A stretch of 64,000 bases of DNA from Rubrivivax sp. (GCA_027484825.1 JAIXSE010000033.1:1-64000); one strand, 5' to 3'. Counted from the stretch's first letter, positions 17,760 through 28,501 are shown. Notes: generated by a model from the sequence alone, not told the origin. A program made the numbers and translations.

Positions 17760-17978
17760 CCAACACCTCAACCACAGTTTCGCGGGCCCGCCGATCGCAT
17801 CGACTACCGCGCACATTCACCACGCTCGAAAGCTTCGCACCCGACAGCCCGCACTAAGCCGCCCACAGCACGCAGCCCCCGCGCAAGCCCCAGCGCTCCG
17901 CACGACCGGCCGACGCCATGCGTCGCCGGTCCCCTCCAGCGGAGCCCGAGGAACCGGCTCTGCCGGGCCTCTGGGCTC

Positions 17979-17993
17979 GCCCCCCTGGGGGGC
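17979..17993. terminator. GC-rich hairpin after the isochorismatase-like gene
   Basis: GCCCCCC-T-GGGGGGC is a perfect short inverted repeat located 20 bases beyond the stop of the leftward isochorismatase-like gene. The one-base loop means a real hairpin would open a few pairs. There is no T-run, so it may only be a weak or Rho-assisted terminator. Similar C/G-rich palindromes are common in intergenic DNA of this group. Confidence 0.4.
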
Positions 17994-18014
17994 CGACGAA
18001 GTCGGTAGGGGGGG

Positions 18015-18668
18015 TTACCCTTCATGCGCGTTGAACATGGACTTGGCGTAGGTGATGCCAAGGCCATAGGCGCCGCCGAACTTCTTGGCGATGCCGGTCG
18101 TCAGGTCATACGTCTCCGCACGGGCCCAGTCACGCTGCAGTTCCAGCATGTACTGCAGCGCCGTCATCGGACGTGCACCGGCCTGCACCATGCGTTCCAC
18201 CGCACGCTCGTGCGCTTCGGTCGACACGTCGCCACAGGCATCGGTGATCACATACACCTCAAAGCCTTGCTCCAGCGCCGAGATCGCCGGGCCGACGATG
18301 CACACCGAGGTCCACAGGCCCGCCAGCACGATGCGCTCGCGACCGATGGCGTTGACCACCTTGATGACATTGGCATCTTCCCAGGTGTTCATCGACGTCC
18401 GGTCGATCAACTCCTGGCCAGGGAAGGCCGAAGTGATTTCTTCATACATCGGACCGGAGAAGCTCTTCTCGGCCACGGTGGTCAGGATGGTGGGCACCTT
18501 GAAGCCGGCGGCCGCGTTGGAGATCAGCGCAGCGTTGTTGCGCAGCTCGATGGCATCGATGGACTTGGTGGCGAAGGACATCTGCGACTGGAAGTCGATC
18601 AGGATCAGCGTGTGGTCCTTGGGCGAGACGAGTCCGGCGCCGGGAGTCGGGGTAGCGGTGATGGCCAT
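18015..18668 (-). CDS. isochorismatase-family hydrolase (YcaC-like)
   Basis: 217 residues. TLILIDFQSQMSFA carries the catalytic Asp, and GLWTSVCIVGPAISALEQGF carries the catalytic Cys of the cysteine-hydrolase fold. This is the isochorismatase/nicotinamidase superfamily; overall it resembles the YcaC-type branch, whose physiological substrate is poorly known. The ATG at 18668 has AAGGA upstream. It is divergent from the LuxR-type regulator (starts 18932), with 263 bases between them, suggesting that regulator may control it. Confidence 0.85.
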   Translation of the reverse strand: MAITATPTPGAGLVSPKDHTLILIDFQSQMSFATKSIDAIELRNNAALISNAAAGFKVPTILTTVAEKSFSGPMYEEITSAFPGQELIDRTSMNTWEDANVIKVVNAIGRERIVLAGLWTSVCIVGPAISALEQGFEVYVITDACGDVSTEAHERAVERMVQAGARPMTALQYMLELQRDWARAETYDLTTGIAKKFGGAYGLGITYAKSMFNAHEG

Positions 18669-18931
18669 GGGAAGTCCTTTCATGAATCTGTCAACAACCG
18701 GCCGAACCTGATGTCCGACCTCGGGCTGAAGTCTGCGTGCCGACGAACGGCCCGTGATCTCCAAGATGGGAGGGGCCGGGCCTGTTCGATTGCGCTCGGC
18801 ACCGCCGCATTCCCCATATGGGGAGGGGGGATCTACGACCGGGGTACACAAGGCTTCACAAGTCATCACTCGCCACCCCTCACCGCAGCGGCCACCATGC
18901 AGGTCATGAAATTCCCGAAGGAGCGATCACC

Positions 18932-19558
18932 ATGTTGAATTGGCCAACCCAACGAATTCAGGTCAGCGTGGCTTATGTCGATCCCCTGGTGGCGATCGGG
19001 CTGAGCACCGTGCTGTCCCAGCAGGTGGACATGGATGTGGTGGAGGCCGACGGGCGAGCGGCGCCCGGGCCGCACATCGTGGTGGCGGACTATGAACGGG
19101 CCTTGAATCTGGTGGCCAGCCGCGCCAGCGGGCGGGACCGGCAGTCGTCGGCGCCCAAGGTGCTGGTGGTGACCGCCAATGACCGGGAGCATGAGGTGCG
19201 CTCCGCGCTGGAGGCGGGCGTGGAGGGCTACCTGGAGCTGGGCTGCGAGCTGCAGGACCTGGTCTCCGGCGTGCGCCAGCTGGCGCGTGGGTCGCGCTAC
19301 CTCAGCGCCATGGCGGCGCAGCGGATCGCGGCGAGCATGGCCCGGTCCACCCTGACAGACCGGGAGCAGCAGGTGCTCGGCCTGGTGGCCCGCGGCAAGA
19401 GCAACAAGGGCGTGGCCCTGGCGCTGGACATCTCGGCCGGCACGGTCAAGGCGCACATGAAGGCCATTCTGAGCAAGCTCGATGCGGAAACCCGCACCGA
19501 GGCCGCGAGCATCGCCATGGAACGGGGTCTGATCGGACCCGCGATGCTGGCCTCGTAA
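18932..19558 (+). CDS. NarL/LuxR-type response regulator
   Basis: 208 residues: an N-terminal receiver-like half (VSVAYVDPLVAIGLSTVLSQ ... HIVVADYERAL ... KVLVVTANDRE) and a C-terminal LuxR helix-turn-helix (LTDREQQVLGLVARGKSNKG, then VALALDISAGTVKAHMKAIL). The receiver has an Asp in VADYE but lacks the paired acidic residues usually seen after strand 1, so phosphorylation is doubtful. The ATG at 18932 has AAGGAG at good spacing. No sensor kinase is adjacent. Divergent from the isochorismatase-like gene. Confidence 0.85.
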   Translation: MLNWPTQRIQVSVAYVDPLVAIGLSTVLSQQVDMDVVEADGRAAPGPHIVVADYERALNLVASRASGRDRQSSAPKVLVVTANDREHEVRSALEAGVEGYLELGCELQDLVSGVRQLARGSRYLSAMAAQRIAASMARSTLTDREQQVLGLVARGKSNKGVALALDISAGTVKAHMKAILSKLDAETRTEAASIAMERGLIGPAMLAS

Positions 19559-19569
19559 GCCGCCACCCG

Positions 19570-21384
19570 TCAGGCTTCGCGAGGCCCCTTGCGCATCAGC
19601 CACCGTCCGGCGCGCCACCCCAGGCGTTGCCCGACCAGCAGCAGCCCCAGTGCGCTCAGCAGCATCACTGGCGTCAGCGCCAGCCGCCAGAAGGGATCTT
19701 CGATGGCGAACACGATGCCGAAGGTCAGCAGCATGGCGCCGATGCCCAGTCGCTTGCCGCAGCGCGCGGTCAACCAGCCCAGCAGCACCGGCAGACCGAC
19801 GGTGCAGAGCAGCAGCAGCGCCGGCCATCCGCCGCGCGGCCAGGTGGGGTGAAGGACCTCGTCGGGTGCTCGGTCGGGTTCATACAGCCCTTGTTCCAGC
19901 AGGACCACAGCGCCCGCGATCCACAAGGCCAAGACGCAGATGACCCACGGACTGACACTGGGCGGCAGCAGCACCCAGACCATGGCCAGCAACAAGGTCG
20001 TGCTGAGCATCAGGTTGAGACTGGGCAGGACCAGGAAGATGGCGAGCAAGGCCAACCACGGCCACAGCGTCGCCATGTCGCCTTGCGGATCGACATACAG
20101 ACCCACCCCCATGGCGGCGATCACAGCCAGACCACACCAAGGCTGCACGCGCCTCCACTGAGCGAGCACCGACCGTGGAAGGATGCGACCCGCCAGAAAG
20201 CGTTGGATGCGACCGCCCAGAAACAGCTTGAAAGCTGCCATCACCTGGTGCGTGGCGAAGGCACCGAACAAGAACAGCAGCGAGCCGCAGATCAGGATCA
20301 ACTGAGCCTCTCCGCTGGCGGAATGCAAGCTGAACTGCAGGGTGCAGGCCAGCAGATAAATCAAGGCGGGCGAGAGGTATTGGGTGATGTTCAGCAGTTC
20401 CCGGAGGTCGCGCTGATCCGCCAGGTCGATGCCGAGTCGGCGAAGCAGCATCGGGCCGGCGCGAAGCAACTGGATTTCCAGGGCGTGCCCCATGAGCATC
20501 GCCGCGAGCTTTCCGCGCAGCGGACCGAACAGACGCGTGGAATCCACCAGCCATAGCGGCAGCCGCGTCGTTGGGCCGAAGGCTTTCAGGATGACAGGGT
20601 CGGTGACCGGCATCGGTCGGCCGGCGGTCACATCCCGCAACTGCTGGAGTCGAAGCTCGCCCAGCAGACGCCCGGCGCGGAAATCGGTCAGCCAGCCGAA
20701 GTGTTCCAGCAACAGATGCACCAATGCGACGGGCGCCCGATCATCCGCCCGGATCAGCAGATCGGCAAAGCGGAGGGAGGCCTCCGTGTGAGCCGCGATG
20801 GGCAGATGAGCCAGCGCCGTATGCAGCGTGGGCAGGGCCTGCTTCACGGCATCAGGGCCCTTCTTCAGGACGGATTCCGTCCAGGCGCACAAAGCCGAGA
20901 CTGACACGAGCGCGACCGGTCCTTCACCGTCGTCTCGGGTGGCTGGATCCCGGCCTGAATTGACGGGGTCGTTGGCGAAAGCCTGGGGCCTGGGGCGTGC
21001 CGGTGGAGGCGGCGTTGGCGTCGGCTTCGGCGGCACGGGCGTCGGGGGCGGGGTGGTAGCCGTGGCCGTGGCGGCAGCCGCAGCTGCAGCCCCAGCCGCA
21101 GCCGGCTCGGGCCGTGGAACTGGCGCCTCAGCCCGGGCCTCAAGCGGCGCCCCGGCCAGATCCTCGGCAGGCACCTGCACCGCCGACTGCTGGAGTCGCG
21201 CATGCGCGACCAGCCGGTCATAGGCCTCCCTCAGCGCCTGATACGCCTGTGCGTCCTCATCCGGCCTCGTGGACTTCAGCGTGACCGCATACGCCCGTTT
21301 GATCTCCTTGATGTCCAGGGTGGGTTCGGACAAACCGACTCGCTCGCAATCCTGGCGCCAGCGTGCCATGCTGGAACTGTTCAA
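19570..21384 (-). CDS. J-domain-like multi-spanning membrane protein
   Basis: 604 residues. The start resembles a J domain (DIKEIKRAYAVTLKSTRPDE, then DAQAYQALREAYDRL), but the HPD motif that activates DnaK is replaced by RPDED, so Hsp70 stimulation is doubtful. A Pro/Ala-rich linker spans about 85-135, a soluble middle part follows, and the last 250 residues hold seven to nine hydrophobic segments. The start is a TTG at 21384, supported by GGAGG eight bases upstream; the ATG five codons later has none. It converges with the LuxR gene. Function unknown. Confidence 0.6.
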   Translation of the reverse strand: MNSSSMARWRQDCERVGLSEPTLDIKEIKRAYAVTLKSTRPDEDAQAYQALREAYDRLVAHARLQQSAVQVPAEDLAGAPLEARAEAPVPRPEPAAAGAAAAAAATATATTPPPTPVPPKPTPTPPPPARPRPQAFANDPVNSGRDPATRDDGEGPVALVSVSALCAWTESVLKKGPDAVKQALPTLHTALAHLPIAAHTEASLRFADLLIRADDRAPVALVHLLLEHFGWLTDFRAGRLLGELRLQQLRDVTAGRPMPVTDPVILKAFGPTTRLPLWLVDSTRLFGPLRGKLAAMLMGHALEIQLLRAGPMLLRRLGIDLADQRDLRELLNITQYLSPALIYLLACTLQFSLHSASGEAQLILICGSLLFLFGAFATHQVMAAFKLFLGGRIQRFLAGRILPRSVLAQWRRVQPWCGLAVIAAMGVGLYVDPQGDMATLWPWLALLAIFLVLPSLNLMLSTTLLLAMVWVLLPPSVSPWVICVLALWIAGAVVLLEQGLYEPDRAPDEVLHPTWPRGGWPALLLLCTVGLPVLLGWLTARCGKRLGIGAMLLTFGIVFAIEDPFWRLALTPVMLLSALGLLLVGQRLGWRAGRWLMRKGPREA

Positions 21385-21446
21385 CTGATGTCCTCCGCAA
21401 TCGGATGGGTCTTTCGACCTCTATGGGTCGGTATCGACCTCTGTAT

Positions 21447-23639
21447 TCACCACTTCTTGAGCCGCGCCACCACATCCATCGCCGGTTTGACCAGCTCGGG
21501 CAGCGGCGCCCGCAATTCATTGGCGGGGCCCATTTTGTCAAAGTGGCGCGCCACTTTCCCGGGAATGAATCGGGAGACGCTGGCGTAGAGGTGGCGGTCG
21601 CCATGGCGCGCCTGCTGCGTCACGTAAAAGCGCTGCGGCACCATGACCGACAGGTGATGCTGCGCCCGTGTCATGGCCACATACAGCAGCCGCCGTTCTT
21701 CCTCGATCTGCGCCTGCGCCCCGGTGCTCAGGTCGGACGGCATGCAGCCATCCACGCAGTTGAGCAGGTAGACCGCGCTCCATTCTTGTCCTTTGGCCGA
21801 ATGGATGGTGGACAGGATCAGATAGTCCTCGTCCTTGAGCGGCACACCGGATTCGTCACTGCTGGCCTCGGGTGGGTCCAGCGTCAGCTCGGTCAGGAAT
21901 CGCTCGCGGCTGCCGTAGCCCTGCGCAATGCGGGCCAGTTGTTCCAGATCCGCAAGGCGGATGGCGGCATCGTCATGCAGGCGATGCAGATGGGGCGTCA
22001 GCCATTCCACCGTGCGCGTCAGGTCCAGCGGCCATTCGGAGTCTTCGCGCAGCGTCAGCATCAGCTCACACAAAGCGGCCCACTCCGCAGCCGCGCCGCG
22101 CGGGGGCTCGAAACTGCGCAAGGCACTGGGCATGTCGGCGCCGCCGTCCAGCGCATCCACCAGTCGGCGCGCACTGGCGGGACCGAAGCCGGGCAGCAAT
22201 TGCGACACCCGAAAACACGCCAGCCGGTGATGCGGGTTTTGCGCCCAGCGCAGCACGCTGAGCGCGTCCTTGACATGGGTGCTCTCCAAAAACTTCAGGC
22301 CGCCGAACTTGACGAAGGGGATGTTGCGGCGGATCAGTTCCAGCTCCAGCTGGGCGCTGTGTGTGGCGGTACGGAACAGCACTGCCTGGCGCTTGAGCTT
22401 GAGCCCTTGCTCGCGTCGCTCCAGCACCCGGTCCGCCACCCAGCGGGCCTGGCGCGCTTCATCGTCGACCGTCACCAGTTGCGGCCGCTCGCTGGACGCT
22501 TTGTCGGACCAGAGCTGCTTCGCGTAGCGCTCCTTGGCCTGCGCGATCACGGCATTGGACGCCTCCAGAATCGGCTGGGTGGAGCGGTAGTTGCGCTCCA
22601 GCGTGATGACCCGCGCCGGCGGATCAAAGCGTGAGGGGAATTCCAGGATGTTGCGCACCTCGGCGGCGCGGAAGGAATAGATGGCCTGGGCGTCGTCCCC
22701 CACCACCGTGAGCCGGCGACCGTCCGGCTTGAGGCGGTGCAGCAGCGTGGCCTGCAGGCGGTTGGTGTCCTGATATTCATCCACTAGGACATGGTCAAAA
22801 CGCTGGCCAATCTCCCGCGCCAGTGTCGGCTCGGACATGATTTCGGCCCAGTAGAGCAGCAGGTCGTCGTAGTCCAGCAGGCGCTGGCGCTGCTTTTCTG
22901 CGACGTAGGTGCGAAAGAGCTGCCGCAGTGCGTCGTGCGCGGGGAAGCACCAGGGGAAGTGGTCCTGTAGCACCTGGTCCAGCCGGGCTTCGCTGTTCAC
23001 AGCCCGGGAATAGATGTTCAGACAGGTGGACTTCAGAGGGAAGCGGTCGGCGGTTTCCGCCAGGCCCAGCGCCTGGCGTTGAAGGCCCATCAGGTCTTCC
23101 GCATCCGCCCGGTCCAGGATGGTGAACTGCGGGTCCAGGCTGATGCGCTGGGCGTATTCGCGCAGCAGCCGGGCGCCGACGCTGTGGAAGGTGCCGGCCC
23201 AGGGGAAGCGGGGAGCGGTCTGCGTGGCCCGCAGGCCCAGCGCCCGGTGCAGCACCTGGCCGGCCCGTCGCTCCATCTCTGCGGCGGCACGGCGGGAGAA
23301 GGTCAGCAGCAGGATGCGCTGCGGGTCCGCCCCCGCCATGACCAGGCGCGCGACACGGGTGGCCAGGGTCTTGGTCTTGCCGGAACCCGCACCCGCAATG
23401 ACCAGCAGCGCCCGGTCGTCGGCGGGATCACCGTCCAGGCCGTGCTCGACGGCGGCGCGCTGGTCGTCGTTGAGCTCGTCGAAAACGCCGGCGCTTGTGG
23501 GTGCTGGGGAGGCCCCGGCCGCAGGGGCGTCGGGAGCGGCAAAGGAACCAGTGACGGTTGTGTCGGTCGGCGCGTTAGAGGCGTCAGCAGGTGCGTCGGC
23601 AGAAGCGTCGGCAGGGGCGGCAGAGGCGGCGGCGGTCAT
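21447..23639 (-). CDS. UvrD/Rep-type ATP-dependent DNA helicase
   Basis: 730 residues of superfamily 1 helicase. Motifs in order: LNDDQRAAVEH (Q motif), VIAGAGSGKTKTLATRVA (I), LLTFSRRAAAEM (Ia), HVLVDEYQDTNRLQ (II), VVGDDAQAIYSFRAA (III), ITLERNYRST (IV), LSTIHSAKGQEWSAVYLLNC (V) and EEERRLLYVAMTRAQ (VI). It unwinds DNA 3' to 5' in repair or replication restart. The first 50 residues are an Ala/Asp/Pro-rich disordered extension. The ATG at 23639 has GGAGG five bases before it; the frame upstream is not coding. Single-gene unit. Confidence 0.9.
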   Translation of the reverse strand: MTAAASAAPADASADAPADASNAPTDTTVTGSFAAPDAPAAGASPAPTSAGVFDELNDDQRAAVEHGLDGDPADDRALLVIAGAGSGKTKTLATRVARLVMAGADPQRILLLTFSRRAAAEMERRAGQVLHRALGLRATQTAPRFPWAGTFHSVGARLLREYAQRISLDPQFTILDRADAEDLMGLQRQALGLAETADRFPLKSTCLNIYSRAVNSEARLDQVLQDHFPWCFPAHDALRQLFRTYVAEKQRQRLLDYDDLLLYWAEIMSEPTLAREIGQRFDHVLVDEYQDTNRLQATLLHRLKPDGRRLTVVGDDAQAIYSFRAAEVRNILEFPSRFDPPARVITLERNYRSTQPILEASNAVIAQAKERYAKQLWSDKASSERPQLVTVDDEARQARWVADRVLERREQGLKLKRQAVLFRTATHSAQLELELIRRNIPFVKFGGLKFLESTHVKDALSVLRWAQNPHHRLACFRVSQLLPGFGPASARRLVDALDGGADMPSALRSFEPPRGAAAEWAALCELMLTLREDSEWPLDLTRTVEWLTPHLHRLHDDAAIRLADLEQLARIAQGYGSRERFLTELTLDPPEASSDESGVPLKDEDYLILSTIHSAKGQEWSAVYLLNCVDGCMPSDLSTGAQAQIEEERRLLYVAMTRAQHHLSVMVPQRFYVTQQARHGDRHLYASVSRFIPGKVARHFDKMGPANELRAPLPELVKPAMDVVARLKKW

Positions 23640-23831
23640 GAGGCCTCCATCATAGGCTGTATGGATGACCAGTGATCGGGAGCTTCCCCCGGCTGTGAGA
23701 CCTTGCGCACGGGCGAGGCGGAGCGCAAGGGGGGGCAAGCGGTACAAGCAGCACAGGCAGCACAGGCAGTACAAGAGGGCACGGCAATTGCCTTCCGTCC
23801 GGTGTACGCTGCACTCCATGGAGACCTTCCC

Positions 23832-24650
23832 ATGCTGCCGATCCTGCTGACTCTTTCCGCGCTGGGCATGCCGGTCATTGCCTGGTTTTCCCAGCAAGGG
23901 ACCTTCGGCCCGGACAACAAGACCCTGTCCGACCGTTACCCGACGCTGATCGTGGCGGACGGGTATGCCTTCTCGATCTGGGGCGTGATCTTCCTGCTGG
24001 ACCTGCTCCTGGCGCTGTGGACCCTGCGCGGGCAGCGCTCTTCCGACCCGGCCTTGGCGGCGGTGCGCCACCGCTGCCTGCTGCTGACCACCCTGGGCTT
24101 TGCGCTGACCGGCAGCTGGATGGTGGTGTTCGCGCAGCAGTGGTTCTGGGTGGCGCTGGCGGTGATGTGGGGCGCGCTGGCCTGCATGTTGTGGGCGCTG
24201 ATGTTGGTGGCTCACGCGCAGCCGCGCGGTGCGGCGGCCTGGCTGACGCTGTTGCCGCTGGCGCTGCATGCGGGCTGGCTGTCGATGGCGGCGTTTCTCA
24301 ACACGGCGCAGGTGATCGTGGCCGAGCAGTTGCTGCCCACGGTGGATCAACTGCCCTGGACTTTGGTGCTGTGGGCGCTGGCGGCCTTGCTGCTGCTGGT
24401 GGCGATTGCCCGGCTGCATCAGCCGAAGACTGGCTGGCAGTCACTGGGCTACGTGTTCGCGGCCGTGTGGGGGTTGGTGGGCGTGTACGTGAAGCAAAAC
24501 CGCGGCGAGCTGCCGGGGGCTCACACCTCCGCCTGGATTGCCCTGGCCTTGGCCGTTGTGGTGATCGGGCAGACGGTCTGGCTGCGGGTCAGGGGAGGGC
24601 GTCCGCCGCGCGCGCAGGAAGATGGGTTGATGTCGTATCGGCCGCATTGA
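23832..24650 (+). CDS. TspO/MBR-related membrane protein
   Basis: 272 residues with eight or so hydrophobic segments. The stretch SDRYPTLIVADGYAFSIWGV, then IFLLDLLLALW is typical of long bacterial homologues annotated as tryptophan-rich sensory or TspO/MBR-related proteins, and Trp is frequent throughout. The protein sits in the inner membrane; the ligand is unknown. The ATG at 23832 has GGAG eight bases upstream. It diverges from the helicase gene, and its end converges with the DNA-binding protein gene at 24678. Confidence 0.7.
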   Translation: MLPILLTLSALGMPVIAWFSQQGTFGPDNKTLSDRYPTLIVADGYAFSIWGVIFLLDLLLALWTLRGQRSSDPALAAVRHRCLLLTTLGFALTGSWMVVFAQQWFWVALAVMWGALACMLWALMLVAHAQPRGAAAWLTLLPLALHAGWLSMAAFLNTAQVIVAEQLLPTVDQLPWTLVLWALAALLLLVAIARLHQPKTGWQSLGYVFAAVWGLVGVYVKQNRGELPGAHTSAWIALALAVVVIGQTVWLRVRGGRPPRAQEDGLMSYRPH

Positions 24651-24677
24651 GGGCGGCGGAGCGAACCCCGCCAGAGT

Positions 24678-25346
24678 TCATACACGTGTCTTGCGAGGCG
24701 CTCGTTTCTTGGGGGCTTCGGCGGCGGGGGACATCGTGCGCACGACGTTCTTGAAATGACCCTCCGGGAGGTCGTACAGGCCTGCCGCTTCAGCGGCCTC
24801 ACGCGGTGTGGGCGCCCCTTCGTACTGCAGGGTCCGAGCGGCGAGGTAGGCCTGCACGGCAGAAGAACGAATGCGCCGGTGCCCCCCTTCTGTCGCGACA
24901 ATCTGTCCCAGCTTGCCTTGGTCGCACAGCATGGCCACATAGGGACGGCTCACGTCCAGCAGTTCAGCGGCTTGAGCCGTTGTGAGCAGGATGTCTGACG
25001 CTGAAGCAGGCAGCGATTCAACGGCCGGGGCCTGGCCCAATTCAGCACTGGCCAGCTTCGCAATCAAACCCATGCGAAGGGCCTTGCCTTCAGTGGTTTG
25101 AGAAGACAGGGTGAGATCCAGCGCCTTGCCGATCAGGAGGCTGATCTCCGCTTCGAGCTGCTTCATCTCTGCAGCGGCGCCAGGCCGGCCTTTGGGAGGT
25201 GTCTTCACCGGCGGGCGGAACTGCCTGACTTCGGCAACGACAAACCTTCCGAGCTGTTCCGCCAAGGAGTGAACAGGGTCGGGCGCCGGGGCTGCATACC
25301 GATGCGGATCGGGGGGCTTGGTGGCTTTGGTCTGGGCGCGAGGCAT
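24678..25346 (-). CDS. excisionase-like helix-turn-helix protein
   Basis: 222 residues. Residues about 118-170 form a MerR/excisionase-type winged helix (LLTTAQAAELLDVSRPYVAM, then LCDQGKLGQIVATEGGHRRI), flanked by long charged arms. Proteins of this shape often act as antitoxins beside PIN or RES toxins, but no toxin gene accompanies it here, so it may be a solitary regulator. The ATG at 25346 has AGGAG six bases upstream. The C-terminus is very basic (KKRAPRKTRV), consistent with DNA contact. Confidence 0.65.
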   Translation of the reverse strand: MPRAQTKATKPPDPHRYAAPAPDPVHSLAEQLGRFVVAEVRQFRPPVKTPPKGRPGAAAEMKQLEAEISLLIGKALDLTLSSQTTEGKALRMGLIAKLASAELGQAPAVESLPASASDILLTTAQAAELLDVSRPYVAMLCDQGKLGQIVATEGGHRRIRSSAVQAYLAARTLQYEGAPTPREAAEAAGLYDLPEGHFKNVVRTMSPAAEAPKKRAPRKTRV

Positions 25347-25438
25347 AAGCTCTCCTGGATGCGGGCCAGTCTATCACCACAGCGAAAAAAACGAAAAAAA
25401 GGAAAGGCAGATCTACCGCGACGGCTGTGCTCACACGC

Positions 25439-25462
25439 AAAAAAGCCGCCCGCAGGCGGCTT
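25439..25462 (-). terminator. Rho-independent terminator after glk
   Basis: AAGCCGCC-CGCA-GGCGGCTT makes an eight-base perfect stem. Read leftward it is followed by six T residues. It ends the leftward sugar operon just after the glucokinase stop at 25487. Confidence 0.85.
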
Positions 25463-25486
25463 CAAGTCACACGAAACTGAGACGTC

Positions 25487-26491
25487 TCAGCGCAGCGCCT
25501 GCGCCACCCCGCGCAGGGCGGGTGATTCCTTGGCCTGGATCAGGTAGACCGGCACCGACTCCATGTAGGCCCTGAACCGGCCCTTGCTCACGAAGCGCTC
25601 ATGGAAGGCCGAGGCCTCCAGCCGTTCGATGACCCGGGGCAGCACGCCGCCGCCCAGATACACACCACCGCGCGCGCCCAGCGTCAGCGCCAGGTTGCCG
25701 GCCACCGATCCGAGGAAGGCGAACATCAGCTCCAGCGTCTCGTCGGCGCGGGCATCGCTGCGGTCCAGGGCACGGGCACTGATGGTGGGCGCGTCCAGTC
25801 CGGCGGGCACCGGCACACCGTCCAGCTCACACAGCGCCTCATACATCCACACCAGGCCCAGGCCCGACACCGCACGCTCCGCCGACGCATGGCCGAAGCG
25901 CTTTTGCAGAGCCGCCACCACAGCCGCCTCACGCGGCGTCACCGCCGCCAGCGTCACATGGCCGCCTTCCCCCTGGAGGGCGCGATAGCTGCCGTCGCCC
26001 GCAGGCACCAGCCCCGACACGCCCAGGCCCGTTCCGGGACCGATCAGCGCCAGCGCCCCGTTCGGATCGGCCTCTCCGGCGCGGATCTGGCGCTTTTCTT
26101 CCGCTGCCAGCGTGGGCAGGGCCAGCGCCAGGGCGGTGAAATCATTGATCACCACCAGCTTCTCCAGACCGATGGCCTGCCGCAGCGCCTCGATGGAGAA
26201 GGACCAGTGGTGGTTGGTCATGTGGACCTGATCCCCGACGATCGGGTTGGCGATGCCAATGGCCCCCTGCACCGGACCCAGACCGGCCGCGTCGCGCTGG
26301 GTGTCCTTCAGATAGGTCTGGATGGCGGCCTGCAGACTGGGATAGTCCGCGCAGGCATAGGTGCGCACATCGGTCAGCGCCGCCTGCGGTCCGGCCTGCC
26401 AGGCAAAACGCGCATTGGTGCCGCCGACATCGGCCAGCAGTCGGCCCTGGGCCGGGGTGCCCTGGGGCGGGGGAACAAGCATCGCACTCAT
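25487..26491 (-). CDS. glk: glucokinase
   Basis: 334 residues of the bacterial Glk (ROK-unrelated) type: LLADVGGTNARFAWQ near the N-terminus for phosphate binding, VVINDFTALALALPTL with the catalytic Asp, LIGPGTGLGVSGLVP, and ALQGEGGHVTLAAVT as sugar contacts. It phosphorylates glucose to glucose 6-phosphate with ATP in the cytoplasm. It is the last gene of the porin-ABC transporter operon (21 bases after the ATPase), which argues that the transporter brings in glucose or a glucose-yielding sugar. Confidence 0.92.
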   Translation of the reverse strand: MSAMLVPPPQGTPAQGRLLADVGGTNARFAWQAGPQAALTDVRTYACADYPSLQAAIQTYLKDTQRDAAGLGPVQGAIGIANPIVGDQVHMTNHHWSFSIEALRQAIGLEKLVVINDFTALALALPTLAAEEKRQIRAGEADPNGALALIGPGTGLGVSGLVPAGDGSYRALQGEGGHVTLAAVTPREAAVVAALQKRFGHASAERAVSGLGLVWMYEALCELDGVPVPAGLDAPTISARALDRSDARADETLELMFAFLGSVAGNLALTLGARGGVYLGGGVLPRVIERLEASAFHERFVSKGRFRAYMESVPVYLIQAKESPALRGVAQALR

Positions 26492-26512
26492 GTGAAGAAG
26501 AATCGGGTCAGG

Positions 26513-27583
<1,071 letters not shown>

Positions 27584-27586
27584 TGC

Positions 27587-28501
27587 TTATCCTTTCACGG
27601 CGCCGGCGGTGAGGCCGCGCACGAAATACTTGCCAGCGACAACATAGACCACGAGGGTCGGCAGGGCGGCGATGAGGGCCGCGGCCATGTCCACGTTGTA
27701 TTCCTTGACGGTGCTGGTGGTGTTGGCGAGGTTGTTCAGGCCGACGGTGATCGGCTTGCTGTCGGCGCCGGAGAAGACGACGCCATAGAGGAAGTCATTC
27801 CAGATGGAGGTGAACTGCCAGATCAGGGTCACGACCAGAATGGGCGTGGACAGCGGCACCACGATGCGCCAGAAGATCTGCCAGAACGAGGCGCCGTCCA
27901 GCGTGGCCGCCTTGACCAGTTCATCGGGCAGGCCGGCGTAGTAGTTGCGGAAGAACAGCGTGGTGGACGGCATGCCGGCCAGCACGTGCACCAGGATCAG
28001 CCCCCACACCGAGCTGGCGATGCCCAGCATGCCCAGCACCTGGCTCATCGGCAGCAGCACCACCTGCATCGGCATGAACACGCCGAACAGCAGGAAGGCG
28101 AACATGACTTCGCTGCCGCGGAAGCGCCACTTGGTCAGCACGTAGCCGTTGATGGCGCCCAGCGCGGTGGAAATCAGCACGGCCGGCACCACCATGAACA
28201 CCGAGTTCATGAAGAAGGGCTTGAGACCGCCGCAGTCCGTGCCCGTGCAGGCACTGCTCCAGGCCTTGGACCAGGCCTCGAAGGTCGGGCTCATCGGGAT
28301 GGACAGCAGCGTGCCGTTGCGCACTTCGTCCATGCTCTTGAGCGAGGTGCTGACCATCACGTACAGCGGGGTGAGGAAGAAGGCCGCAAAGGCCACCAGC
28401 ACCAGCAGCAGCAGCACACGCTGCCAGCTCAGGCCGCTGGGCCGGCGGGCCGGCGCGACGGAGGAGGGGGAAGAGGTCATCTCGGGGCTCACAACGCTCA
28501 T
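27587..28501 (-). CDS. sugar ABC transporter permease (MalG type)
   Basis: 304 residues with six predicted membrane helices. The cytoplasmic EAA loop (LVKAATLDGASFWQIFWRIV) contacts the ATPase. The ATG at 28501 overlaps the stop of the other permease by four bases (ATGA), so the two are coupled; an in-frame ATG seven codons later is less likely. Inner-membrane half of the sugar channel. Confidence 0.9.
   Translation of the reverse strand: MSVVSPEMTSSPSSVAPARRPSGLSWQRVLLLLVLVAFAAFFLTPLYVMVSTSLKSMDEVRNGTLLSIPMSPTFEAWSKAWSSACTGTDCGGLKPFFMNSVFMVVPAVLISTALGAINGYVLTKWRFRGSEVMFAFLLFGVFMPMQVVLLPMSQVLGMLGIASSVWGLILVHVLAGMPSTTLFFRNYYAGLPDELVKAATLDGASFWQIFWRIVVPLSTPILVVTLIWQFTSIWNDFLYGVVFSGADSKPITVGLNNLANTTSTVKEYNVDMAAALIAALPTLVVYVVAGKYFVRGLTAGAVKG

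Noticed and set aside
24678-25346. Antitoxin of a toxin-antitoxin pair
   Set aside because: The excisionase-like domain would fit, but no PIN, RES or other toxin gene is adjacent on either side.
25375-25410. A-rich tract as a possible phage or plasmid attachment site
   Set aside because: Only a simple A/G-rich spacer before an ordinary gene; no repeats and no integrase nearby.
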